Assembly (NCBI GenBank): GCA_033809995.1
Contig: JAPXKQ010000047.1
Span: forward strand, 1 to 17,875
Direction of reading: 5' to 3'
Length of the DNA: 17,875 bases
Origin: Paratissierella sp033809995
GTDB taxonomy: Bacteria; Bacillota; Clostridia; Tissierellales; Tissierellaceae
Part shown: positions 1 to 7,040 of the stretch, one piece after another
Numbering within the stretch: the stretch's first letter is position 1
How the letters are laid out: every line of letters begins with the position of its first letter
Translations under genes and position numbers: made by a program
The notes under the pieces: generated by a model
Seen by the model: only the letters and a program-made list of their open reading frames with translations
The model's database searches: none
What the model was told of the DNA's origin: nothing

Positions 1-715
1 TGATAAGATCTGGATTTCCTACTTTATGTCCGCCTTCATAAGTTTGTTGGTAATGTTTCTCTACTGAGTCTTCAATACCTTGAGCTTTTTGTTTTTCTGG
101 ATTTACTGCATTATAAGCTCCACCAGCGCGTAATGTATTTCCACCTAAAAAAGGCATCTTTTCAATAAGTATAACTGATTTTGCACCATTTTCATATGCA
201 CTAACGGCAGCTGATAATCCAGCTCCACCACCACCAACGATTACAACTTCTGCTGATTTTTCTTCGTCAGTTTTTGTTATAGCTGGCTTTTCAACCTTTT
301 TTTCAACTAAAGCCATATCAACACCAGACTGTTTAAGTGCATCCTTTATGGCTAACTTGATACCCATACTACTAATTGTACATCCTGCAACAGCATCAAC
401 CTCTGCTGTTTGATTTTCTACTACAGCTTTTGGGATTCTTTCTATTGCAAGGTCAGATATTTTGGAAGTTTCATTATGTGATAAAATATTAACACCTATT
501 ATCTTATCCTTGTCCACTTCAACCTCTACTTCTAAGGGTCCACCATAGCCTGTTCCCTTTCCTATGTACTTACCAGGAGTGAAAATCCCTTTTCCTTCTT
601 CCTGAGAAGGTGCATTTGATCCATCAACTGCTTTTTCTTTAGTACAACCTGCTAACATCGTTAAAACCAATGTTAAACAAATGATTACGGAAAATACTCT
701 TTTACCTTTTTGCAT
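1..715 (-). CDS. Flavocytochrome c / fumarate-reductase-like flavoprotein, lipoprotein (3' end outside window)
   Basis: Partial gene; 238 codons are visible and the C-terminus lies beyond base 1. The ATG at 713-715 follows an AAGGAGGAC SD. Residues 1-24 form a lipoprotein signal peptide (KGKR, hydrophobic stretch, then LAGC with Cys24). An FMN_bind domain spans about 45-130; its TISS at 113-116, preceded by AVAGC, resembles the S/T site where FMN is attached covalently. An FAD-binding fold begins near 156, with VVIVGGGGAGLSAA at 157-170 and LIEK at 183-186. In this family such proteins reduce fumarate or related enoates outside the cytoplasmic membrane; the actual acceptor cannot be told because the active site is off the window. 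It is transcribed alone, with its own promoter, downstream of the fabF terminator. Confidence 0.88.
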   Translation of the reverse strand, partial: MQKGKRVFSVIICLTLVLTMLAGCTKEKAVDGSNAPSQEEGKGIFTPGKYIGKGTGYGGPLEVEVEVDKDKIIGVNILSHNETSKISDLAIERIPKAVVENQTAEVDAVAGCTISSMGIKLAIKDALKQSGVDMALVEKKVEKPAITKTDEEKSAEVVIVGGGGAGLSAAVSAYENGAKSVILIEKMPFLGGNTLRAGGAYNAVNPEKQKAQGIEDSVEKHYQQTYEGGHKVGNPDLI

Positions 716-788
716 TTTATGTCCTCCTTAAAATAGTCTTTTGTAATACATTGTTTGTTATTTAATTAACACTTCGCTTTCCATAATT

Positions 789-817
789 ATTTTAACTCCA
801 TAGTAAATATTTGTAAA
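789..817 (-). promoter_or_regulatory. Sigma-A-type promoter for the flavocytochrome c gene
   Basis: Read on the minus strand: -35 TTTACA (812-817), a 17-nt spacer, and -10 TAAAAT (789-794), each 5/6 to consensus. It lies about 75 nt upstream of the ATG at 715. No obvious operator is seen around it. Confidence 0.6.
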
Positions 818-889
818 GCCCTTTTTAAAAAGATTATACTAAATATAAAAATTTTAATAGTGATAAATAAAATCTAATACCAAATTAAT

Positions 890-921
890 AAGGGACTTTG
901 GAATAATCACCAAAGTCCCTT
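890..921 (-). terminator. Rho-independent terminator after fabF
   Basis: Perfect 12-bp stem: AAGGGACTTTGG (890-901) pairs with CCAAAGTCCCTT (910-921) around an 8-nt loop. It starts 5 nt after the fabF stop. The minus-strand tail (TTATTAATTT) is U-rich but interrupted. The plus-strand tail (TTTTCTTT) is also U-rich, so it may block transcription in both directions. It separates the fatty-acid operon from the flavocytochrome gene. Confidence 0.8.
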
Positions 922-925
922 TTCT

Positions 926-2158
926 TTAATATTTCTTCAATAATATACTTGCGTTGTGCCCTCCAAATCCTAAAGAATTGGACATGGCATATTTTATATC
1001 CTTTTTAACTGCTTTATTTGGAGTGTAATTTAGGTCACATTCTTCATCTGGATTTTCGTAGTTAATAGTTGGAGGAATCATGCCTTCCTTTAAAGCTAAG
1101 GCTGTTGCGATAGCCTCAACTCCACCAGCTGCTCCAAGTAGATGACCTGTCATTGATTTAGTTGAGCTTATATTCAATTCATATGCATGCTCTTTAAACA
1201 AATCCTTTATAGCTAATGTCTCTAGCTTATCATTAAAATAAGTGCTAGTTCCATGAGCATTGATATATCCAACTTCCTTATAATCTACATTTCCTTCTTC
1301 TAAAGCAATTTTCATGGCATTTCTTGCTCCATTTGCTTCTGGGTCAGGTTGAGTAATATGGAATGCATCTGATGTAGCCCCGTATCCTACTACTTCTGCA
1401 TAGATTGTAGCTCCTCTTTTAATAGCATGCTCTAGCTCTTCTAGTACAATAATTCCTGAACCTTCTCCCATAATAAATCCATCTCTTTCTTTATCAAAGG
1501 GGCAACTAGCCTTTTCAGGCGCATCATTTCTAGTTGATAGAGCTTTCATTGAGCTAAAACCTGCTAATGAAAGTGGTGTTATGGAGGCTTCTGTGCCCCC
1601 AGTAACTACCATATCTTGAATCCCATATTTAATCATTCTAAAGGCTTCGCCAATTGCGTGAGTAGCTGATGCACAAGCTGTTGTTATGGTCATTGATGCC
1701 CCTTTAAGTCCAAAATTCATGGATACTTGACCAGCTGCCATATTTGAAATCATCATGGGAATAAACAATGGGCTTACTCTACCTGGTCCTTTTTCCATAT
1801 ATTTTTCTTTTTCAGATTCAAGACTTTCAATACCGCCAATTCCAGAGCCTATTACAACACCAATTCTTTCCCTATTTAAGCTATCTAAATCAATATTGCC
1901 ATCCTTTATAGCTAGCCTTGTTGCAGCTACCGCATATTGTGCAAATCTATCCATTCTTCTGGCTTCTTTTTTATCTATAAAATCTTGAGGATTGAAGTCT
2001 TTAACCTCAGCTGCTATCTTTGTTTCGTGTCTTTCTGTATCAAACTTTGTGATATATACTATACCTGATTTCCCTTCTAAAAGGGAATTCCAAAAGTTAT
2101 CCTTACCTATTCCTATAGGAGTTATTGCTCCTACACCAGTTATCACAACTCTTTTCAT
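926..2158 (-). CDS. fabF: Beta-ketoacyl-ACP synthase II (FabF)
   Basis: Condenses malonyl-ACP with a growing acyl-ACP in the elongation cycle of cytosolic type II fatty acid synthesis. The 410-residue length is normal for FabF. The Cys-His-His triad is visible: Cys162 in TTACASATHA, His302 in NAHGTSTYFND and His339 in SMTGHLLGAAGG; Lys334 and the glycine-rich SNSLGFGGHNA near the C-terminus are also in place. The start ATG follows an AAGGGGGA SD. It is the last gene of the fab operon, 19 nt after acpP, and is followed by a strong hairpin. The triad excludes the FabH class, and FabF is favoured over FabB by length and operon position. Confidence 0.97.
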   Translation of the reverse strand: MKRVVITGVGAITPIGIGKDNFWNSLLEGKSGIVYITKFDTERHETKIAAEVKDFNPQDFIDKKEARRMDRFAQYAVAATRLAIKDGNIDLDSLNRERIGVVIGSGIGGIESLESEKEKYMEKGPGRVSPLFIPMMISNMAAGQVSMNFGLKGASMTITTACASATHAIGEAFRMIKYGIQDMVVTGGTEASITPLSLAGFSSMKALSTRNDAPEKASCPFDKERDGFIMGEGSGIIVLEELEHAIKRGATIYAEVVGYGATSDAFHITQPDPEANGARNAMKIALEEGNVDYKEVGYINAHGTSTYFNDKLETLAIKDLFKEHAYELNISSTKSMTGHLLGAAGGVEAIATALALKEGMIPPTINYENPDEECDLNYTPNKAVKKDIKYAMSNSLGFGGHNASILLKKY

Positions 2159-2177
2159 TTTTTCCCCCTTACTCTTA

Positions 2178-2408
2178 TTAGGAGATTTTTGATTCTACGT
2201 ATCTTACAATATCACCTATGTTCTTAAAGGTTTCAGCATCTTCGTCTGGAATTGATACACCAAATTCATCTTCCAATGCCATCATTATTTCTACTGCGTC
2301 TAATGAGTCTGCTTCCAAGTCCTTCATCATTGATGTTTCCATTGTGATGTCGTCAGCATCTACGTTTAATTGTTCTGCTATTATATTTACAACTTTTTCA
2401 AATATCAT
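2178..2408 (-). CDS. acpP: Acyl carrier protein
   Basis: Small acidic carrier that holds acyl chains on a phosphopantetheine arm. It has 76 residues, like typical ACPs. The attachment serine is Ser35 in EADSLDAVEIMMALEDEF; the C-terminal part (VSIPDEDAETFKNIGDIVRYV) is also standard. The ATG at 2406-2408 was chosen because GGGAGG lies 9 nt upstream and the protein then begins with the family-typical MIFEKVVNII. A 15-residue longer reading frame exists, but its extra residues come from the repeat at 2431-2614. It lies between fabG and fabF in the operon. Confidence 0.96.
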   Translation of the reverse strand: MIFEKVVNIIAEQLNVDADDITMETSMMKDLEADSLDAVEIMMALEDEFGVSIPDEDAETFKNIGDIVRYVESKIS

Positions 2409-2430
2409 TTTTGTATTCCTCCCATTTTTT

Positions 2431-2614
2431 AATTGATAATTGACAGTTGACAATGGACAATTAAAACCAGAGATTCTTCGATAGTCAGGTTTGTTCTGTC
2501 CATCGATTTATGAAAATGCATCATAAATCGGGTTAGGGCATCTTCAGGATGACATCCTGCAGATATTATACTGTCTTTTTGTTATTCACTATTCACTGGC
2601 GGTCAAAGACCGCC
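2431..2614. repeat. Heptad-periodic, MITE-like intergenic repeat (copy 1, between fabG and acpP)
   Basis: Left edge: 7-bp units AATTGAT, AATTGAC, AGTTGAC, AATGGAC, AATTAAA at 2431-2465, then ACC. Right edge: two exact ATTCACT units at 2584-2597, so the heptad pattern appears in inverted orientation. The interior holds a 10-bp perfect stem (CGATTTATGA 2504-2513 with TCATAAATCG 2521-2530). A GC-rich hairpin (GGCGGTC/GACCGCC, 2598-2614, loop AAA) touches the fabG stop codon. There is no open reading frame or transposase. It has the look of a non-autonomous miniature element or structured intergenic repeat. Its borders are uncertain. Confidence 0.55.
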
Positions 2615-3357
2615 TAAATCGCCATTCCACCGTCTACTTTGATTACTTGACCTGTGATATAATCTGAAGCTTCACTTGCTAAGAAGTTGACTACATTGCT
2701 TATATCCTTTGGTGTTCCAAAGTGATTAAGTGGAATATTGTTTAGCATTGCTTCTTTAATATCATCCTTCAATACAGCGGTCATATCTGTTTGGATAAAT
2801 CCTGGTGCTATTGCATTTACTCTAATTCCTCGAGATGCTAATTCCTTTGCCATGGATTTTGTAAATCCTATTACTCCAGCCTTTGAAGCTGAGTAATTCC
2901 CTTGACCAGCATTTCCTGTTACCCCAACTACTGATGATATATTTATTATCTTTCCATATTTCTTTTTCATCATACCTCGAGCCACTGCCTTTGTGCATAG
3001 GAATACACCCTTTAGGTTTACATTCATTACGTCATCCCAGTCCTCAGGCTTCATTCTAATCAATAAATTATCCTTTGTAATTCCAGCATTGTTGACTAAA
3101 ATATCTATACCGCCTAGTTTCTCTTCTACTTGACTCACAATGGAGTTTACATCTTCTTCTATGCTTACATTACCTTGTATAGCAATTGCCTTAACTCCAT
3201 TTTGGATTAATTCTTCAACTACTTCCATTGCCTTTATAGAATTAGAACTATAGGTAAATGCAATATCAGCGCCTAATTTGGATAATCCTATTGCAATTTC
3301 TCTACCGATTCCTCTACTTCCGCCAGTAACTAGTGCTACTTTGCCTTTTAAATCCAT
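2614..3357 (-). CDS. fabG: 3-oxoacyl-ACP reductase (FabG)
   Basis: NADPH-dependent reduction of 3-ketoacyl-ACP to 3-hydroxyacyl-ACP. It has 247 residues and the classical short-chain dehydrogenase layout: TGGSRGIG at 11-18 for the dinucleotide, NNAG at 89-92, Asn114, Ser142 (IINISSVVG), and Tyr155/Lys159 in NYSASK; APGFIQTDM at 184-192 is typical of FabG. The ATG start follows GGGGGGC and lies 2 nt after the fabD stop, so the two are probably translationally coupled. Downstream, a GC-rich hairpin and a repeat element separate it from acpP, an unusually wide gap for this operon. Confidence 0.97.
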   Translation of the reverse strand: MDLKGKVALVTGGSRGIGREIAIGLSKLGADIAFTYSSNSIKAMEVVEELIQNGVKAIAIQGNVSIEEDVNSIVSQVEEKLGGIDILVNNAGITKDNLLIRMKPEDWDDVMNVNLKGVFLCTKAVARGMMKKKYGKIINISSVVGVTGNAGQGNYSASKAGVIGFTKSMAKELASRGIRVNAIAPGFIQTDMTAVLKDDIKEAMLNNIPLNHFGTPKDISNVVNFLASEASDYITGQVIKVDGGMAI

Positions 3358-3359
3358 AT

Positions 3360-4313
3360 TTACGCCCCCCTCTTTAATACATTGATTGCATCATAGTAAG
3401 AGGTCAAGTCCGATACATTTAGGGCTTTTACTTCTTTTCCCATAGCCTTGCTAATTCTTTTTACAAAGCCAGTTAAGGATTTTCCTGGACCTATTTCAAC
3501 AAAAGTATCCACACCTTGACTTATCATATATTCTACTGATTGTTGCCAAAGTACTGATTTACTTACTTGATTGACAAGCTTAGGAACTAGTTCATCCTTG
3601 GATTTTATAATATTTCCGTCCACATTTGATACCACTTTTTTGTCTAAATCCTTTATTTTTACATTGGTCAAGACATCTTTTAGTTTTTCACCAGCTTTAG
3701 ATAAAAGACTGGTATGAAATGGGGCACTAACTTGTAAAGGTACTGCCTTTTTTGCACCTAATTCCATTGCTTTTTCACAGGCTATAGTTATACCCTTTAA
3801 TTCACCTGATATTACAATTTGCTCGGGGCTATTGTAATTTGCTACCTCTACTATTCCGTAATCCTTAGAGGACTCAATCAATGCTGGTAAATTATTTCTA
3901 TCTAATCCGAGTATTGCTGCCATACCACCAATTCCTTGGGGTACAGCTTCTTGCATAAACTTTCCTCTTTCTCTTACTATTTTAAGAGCATCAGAAAAGT
4001 CTATTGCCTTACTCATTACAATTGAGCTGTACTCTCCTAAGCTTAGACCTGCAGTGTATTCACACTCAATTCCTTCTCTTTCTATTGCCTTTAAAATTGC
4101 TGTACATGTTGTAAGCATTGCAGGCTGTGTATTTTCCGTTTTCTTTAAGTCCTCTGCATCTCCATTAAACATCAAATCGCTTAATTTCATATTAAGGGTT
4201 TCGTCTGCTTCTTCGAAGACAAGTCTAGACTCATTTATTGAGTCATAAAAATCTTTACCCATGCCAATATATTGGGACCCTTGACCTGGAAATATAAAAG
4301 CTAGTTTACTCAT
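3360..4313 (-). CDS. fabD: Malonyl-CoA:ACP transacylase (FabD)
   Basis: Moves malonyl from CoA to ACP, supplying the extender unit. With the ATG start at 4311-4313 it has 317 residues. GQGSQ lies at 10-14, the nucleophile Ser91 in GLSLGEYSS (Leu where many homologues have His: GHSLGE) and catalytic His200 in APFHTS; VEIGPGKSLTGFVKR is near the C-terminus. A GTG three codons upstream (4322) is possible, but the ATG sits an ideal 5-6 nt behind GGGAGGTGA, so I prefer it. It overlaps the end of fabK by 8 nt, implying coupled translation. Confidence 0.96.
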   Translation of the reverse strand: MSKLAFIFPGQGSQYIGMGKDFYDSINESRLVFEEADETLNMKLSDLMFNGDAEDLKKTENTQPAMLTTCTAILKAIEREGIECEYTAGLSLGEYSSIVMSKAIDFSDALKIVRERGKFMQEAVPQGIGGMAAILGLDRNNLPALIESSKDYGIVEVANYNSPEQIVISGELKGITIACEKAMELGAKKAVPLQVSAPFHTSLLSKAGEKLKDVLTNVKIKDLDKKVVSNVDGNIIKSKDELVPKLVNQVSKSVLWQQSVEYMISQGVDTFVEIGPGKSLTGFVKRISKAMGKEVKALNVSDLTSYYDAINVLKRGA

Positions 4314-5262
4314 TATCTTCACCTCCCATAAGTGAAGATAATCTACTTCTTACCTTGTCAGCACCAAAAACCATGTCTTCTATTATTTCCTTGCAGCTTT
4401 TTACATCATTAATAAGTCCAGAAATTTGTCCAGCCATTAATGACCCATTGTCCATGTCACCTTCCTGTACTGCTTTTCTGAGTCTACCTACACCTAGCCT
4501 TTCAAGGGTTTCAAAATCAACACCTTGTTTCTCTAAATCTAGAAATTCCTTGGTAAATTTGTTTTTCAATACTCTTACTGGATGTCCTGTACTTCTCCCA
4601 GTTACAAGTGCATCCCTATCTTTTGCTTCTATGATTCTTTCTTTGTAATTCTGATGAACCTTTGCTTCAGTAGAGCACACAAATCTAGTGCCTAGTTGGA
4701 CTCCTTCGGCACCAAGTGAAAGAGCCGCTAAAAATCCTCTGCTATCACCAATTCCTCCTGCAGCAATTACAGGAATATTAACCGCATCAACAACTTGGGG
4801 AACTAAGACAAGTGTAGTCAACTCTCCAATATGACCACCAGCTTCGGTGCCTTCAACAATCAAGGCATCCACTCCAAGTTTTTCAAGTCTTCTCGCTAAA
4901 GATACAGTAGGTACTACAGGTATGATTTTAACATTATGCTGCTTTAACTTTTCTATATACTTCCCTGGGTTTCCTGCACCTGTAGTTACTACAGGAACTC
5001 CCTCATCACAGACTATATCTACAATATCCTCAGCAAAAGGTGACAATAACATTATATTTACCCCAAAGGGCTTATCTGTCAATTCCTTTAGCTTTCTAAT
5101 CTCATCCCTAATTATATTACCCGGTGCACTGCCAGCGGCTATTACCCCGAGACCTCCTGCCTCTGATACTGCTGCAGCTAGCTCATGAGTTGCTACCCAT
5201 GCCATACCTCCCTGTAATATGGGATATTCAATATTTAATAATTTTGTAATTCTAGTTTTCAT
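4306..5262 (-). CDS. fabK: Enoyl-ACP reductase II, FMN-dependent (FabK)
   Basis: Performs the last reduction of each elongation cycle with FMN and NAD(P)H. It has 318 residues, the usual FabK size, in a TIM-barrel of the nitronate-monooxygenase superfamily: PILQGGMAW at 14-22, EGTEAGGHIGE at 137-147 with the conserved His144, VPVIAAGGIGDSRG for phosphate binding, and GVQLGTRF. Its position between fabH and fabD matches the FabK-type operons of Firmicutes. No fabI or fabL is seen in the window, so this may be the main enoyl reductase, although a second FabK-like protein is encoded at 7041-8105. The ATG follows AGGGAGGGAG and overlaps the fabH end by 11 nt. Confidence 0.95.
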   Translation of the reverse strand: MKTRITKLLNIEYPILQGGMAWVATHELAAAVSEAGGLGVIAAGSAPGNIIRDEIRKLKELTDKPFGVNIMLLSPFAEDIVDIVCDEGVPVVTTGAGNPGKYIEKLKQHNVKIIPVVPTVSLARRLEKLGVDALIVEGTEAGGHIGELTTLVLVPQVVDAVNIPVIAAGGIGDSRGFLAALSLGAEGVQLGTRFVCSTEAKVHQNYKERIIEAKDRDALVTGRSTGHPVRVLKNKFTKEFLDLEKQGVDFETLERLGVGRLRKAVQEGDMDNGSLMAGQISGLINDVKSCKEIIEDMVFGADKVRSRLSSLMGGEDNE

Positions 5263-6262
5263 TCTCTCCCTCCCTATTCCATTTGATTGCTACTCCTCCC
5301 CATGTGAGACCTGCTCCAAAGGCTACTAAAACTAGATTGTCACCTTTTTTTATCCTTTTAGCCTTTAAGACTTCATCTAAGGATACTGGAATAGAAGCGG
5401 AAGACATATTTCCATATTTATTTAAATTAACGCATACTTTACTATCGTCAATTTTAAGTTTTTTTCGGGCAGCATCTATGATTCTAATATTTGCTTGATG
5501 AGGAACCAAAAAATCTAAATCCTCTAACTTTAAGCCTGCCTTTTCTAGCACATTTAGAGATGCTTTTTCCATTACCCTTACAGCAAACTTAAATACTTCT
5601 TTTCCATCCATTTTAATTGAATGAAGTCTATTGTTTACTGTTTCTAATGATGCGGGCATTCTTGAACCTCCTGCTGGTAAAATTAGGACTTCGCCATTAC
5701 TTCCGTCTGAGCCTAATTCATAAGATAGGATTCCATATCCATCCTCACATCTTTCTAACAAACACGCTCCTGCTCCATCACCAAATAGTATGCAGGTATT
5801 TCTATCCTCCCAGTCTACAACCTTAGAAAGGACTTCTGCACCTATGATGAGTACCTTCTTGTATACTCCTGTTTGTATAAAGTTTGCACCTGTAACTAGG
5901 GCATATACAAATCCTGAACACCCAACACTCATATCAAATGCAGCGGACTTTTCAGCTCCAATGTTTTTCTGTACAATACAAGCTGTAGCAGGGAAGGTAT
6001 GGTCTGGAGTTGCTGTTGCTACTATTATAAGGTCAATTTCTTCTGGCCCAGTCTTAGCATCCTTAAGTGCTTTTAAAGCTGCTTCTGTGGCTAAGTCTGA
6101 GGCTGCTACATCCTTTTCTGCAATTCTTCTTTGCTCAATTCCTGTTCTTTCTACAATCCATTCATTATTAGTATCTACAATCTGAGATAAATCGAAATTG
6201 GTTAAGACTTTTTCAGGAACATAGCTTCCTACACCAGAAATTCCAACTGAATAATTTTTCAA
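5252..6262 (-). CDS. fabH: Beta-ketoacyl-ACP synthase III (FabH)
   Basis: Starts fatty acid synthesis by condensing an acyl-CoA primer with malonyl-ACP. It has 336 residues with the Cys-His-Asn triad: Cys115 in MSVGCSGFVYAL, His255 in VPHQANIRI and Asn285 in NKYGNMSSASIP; the C-terminal GAGLTWGG is present. It begins at a TTG (6260-6262) behind GGAGGTGG, the only start with a fitting SD. It is the first gene of the fab operon. Primer choice (acetyl versus branched acyl-CoA) cannot be read from the sequence with certainty, but branched acyl-CoAs could come from the oxidoreductase encoded at 12309-14913. Confidence 0.96.
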   Translation of the reverse strand: MKNYSVGISGVGSYVPEKVLTNFDLSQIVDTNNEWIVERTGIEQRRIAEKDVAASDLATEAALKALKDAKTGPEEIDLIIVATATPDHTFPATACIVQKNIGAEKSAAFDMSVGCSGFVYALVTGANFIQTGVYKKVLIIGAEVLSKVVDWEDRNTCILFGDGAGACLLERCEDGYGILSYELGSDGSNGEVLILPAGGSRMPASLETVNNRLHSIKMDGKEVFKFAVRVMEKASLNVLEKAGLKLEDLDFLVPHQANIRIIDAARKKLKIDDSKVCVNLNKYGNMSSASIPVSLDEVLKAKRIKKGDNLVLVAFGAGLTWGGVAIKWNREGENEN

Positions 6263-6328
6263 TCTTCCACCTCCAAATATTTTGTTGTATGCATATTTTT
6301 CTCTCGCACCACCTCCTCAAATATTAGT

Positions 6329-6357
6329 TTGCAAAATAATAATATTTCTATTATTAT
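6329..6357 (+). promoter_or_regulatory. Candidate promoter for fabZ
   Basis: -35 TTGCAA (6329-6334), a 17-nt spacer and -10 TATTAT (6352-6357); start of transcription expected near 6364, giving an 80-nt leader. TATAAT (6391-6396) and TATACT (6399-6404) are alternative -10 boxes but lack good -35 boxes. Confidence 0.4.
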
Positions 6358-6358
6358 T
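6335..6358. promoter_or_regulatory. Inverted repeat in the fabH/fabZ divergent control region (possible operator)
   Basis: AATAATAATA (6335-6344) and TATTATTATT (6349-6358) form a perfect 10-bp inverted repeat around TTTC. It fills the spacer and -10 of the plus-strand promoter candidate and touches the -10 of the minus-strand one. A dimeric regulator could bind here and control both fab units. The arms are low-complexity AT, so chance is a real alternative. I see no match to the FapR palindrome. Confidence 0.35.
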
Positions 6359-6387
6359 GTTATATGATACCAAAAACTTATGATTAA
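6359..6387 (-). promoter_or_regulatory. Candidate promoter for the fabH operon
   Basis: On the minus strand: -35 TTAATC (6382-6387, only 3/6), a 17-nt spacer and -10 TATAAC (6359-6364, 5/6). The -10 lies directly next to the -10 proposed for fabZ, so the two promoters would face and hinder each other. The weak -35 makes this tentative. Confidence 0.3.
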
Positions 6388-6443
6388 GTATATAATATTA
6401 TACTAAATTAATCAATAATTATTTCCAATTGGGAGGTGGGACA

Positions 6444-6875
6444 ATGGTAAAAATAGTTGGTATTGAAGAAATCACAAATATTCTTCCTCATAGATATCCT
6501 TTTCTATTTGTGGACAAGGTAGAAATTGAAGAAGAAGGTAAAAAGGGTATTGGGTACAAAAATGTTACCATGAATGAATATTATTTCCAAGGACATTTTC
6601 CAGAAAAACCTGTTATGCCGGGTGTTATTATTATCGAAACTATGGCTCAAGTTGGTGCAGTAATTCTATTATCCAAGGAAGAATTTAAAGGACGTATTCC
6701 ATATTTTGCAGGAATCAATAAGTTTAGATTCAAAAAGGTTGTAAAACCCGGGGACACGTTGAGAATGGAAGTTAAGATTACGAAGCTTAGAGGCAGTGTT
6801 GGTATCGGTGAAGGAAAGGCTTATGTTGGAAACGAGGTAACAGCTGAAGGCGAGTTTATGTTTTCGATAGGATAA
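6444..6875 (+). CDS. fabZ: 3-hydroxyacyl-ACP dehydratase (FabZ)
   Basis: Dehydrates 3-hydroxyacyl-ACP to trans-2-enoyl-ACP, the step between FabG and FabK. It has 143 residues of hot-dog fold: ILPHRYPFLFVD at 13-24, catalytic His51 in QGHFPEKPVMPG and Glu65 in IIETMAQ. The ATG at 6444 lies 5-6 nt behind GGGAGGTG; an upstream in-frame TTG at 6429 would place that SD inside the gene, so it was rejected. It completes the cycle genes but is transcribed away from the fabH operon, so the two units must be co-regulated from the shared region 6263-6443 or from separate signals. Confidence 0.96.
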   Translation: MVKIVGIEEITNILPHRYPFLFVDKVEIEEEGKKGIGYKNVTMNEYYFQGHFPEKPVMPGVIIIETMAQVGAVILLSKEEFKGRIPYFAGINKFRFKKVVKPGDTLRMEVKITKLRGSVGIGEGKAYVGNEVTAEGEFMFSIG

Positions 6876-6883
6876 TTGAAAAC

Positions 6884-7013
6884 AATTAAAAATTAAAAGA
6901 TAAAAATTAAAAATTAAAACCTTAAAGAAATTAAATATAAATAGAAAAACATTCTTAGTTATTATTCCTAATTGGTTTCAAATTCTTAATCTTTAATTCT
7001 TAATTTTTAATCC
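6884..7013. repeat. Heptad-periodic inverted-repeat element (copy 2, between fabZ and the NMO-like gene)
   Basis: The left arm has 7-bp units AATTAAA, AATTAAA, AGATAAA, AATTAAA, AATTAAA (6884-6918), followed by ACC. The right arm carries the inverse pattern, TTAATCT, TTAATTC, TTAATTT, TTAATCC (6986-7013). The arms pair imperfectly over about 35 bp around a 65-bp AT-rich centre without coding potential. The inner edge AATTAAAACC (6912-6921) is identical to 2459-2468 of copy 1. The element takes up most of the 165-nt gap between the two genes. Confidence 0.55.
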
Positions 7014-7040
7014 TTGATTTATGAAAGGAAGGTGTATATA

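Noticed and set aside
2409..2453. Longer acyl carrier protein starting at 2453
   Set aside because: The added 15 residues come partly from the repeat array, and the SD GGGAGG would lie inside the gene; the ATG at 2408 gives a normal ACP.
2431..2614. CRISPR array
   Set aside because: The units are 7 bp long and contiguous, without spacers, and no cas genes are present.
4314..4322. GTG start of fabD at 4322
   Set aside because: The ATG at 4313 has the ideal SD distance to GGGAGGTGA and gives a typical N-terminus.
6366..6384. FapR-like operator around TGATACCAAAAACTTATGA
   Set aside because: It shares only the ATACC and CTTA pieces with the known FapR box, with wrong spacing and no palindrome.
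7014..7040. TTG start of the NMO-like gene at 7014
   Set aside because: It begins at the end of the repeat element and would include the SD of the better TTG at 7041.
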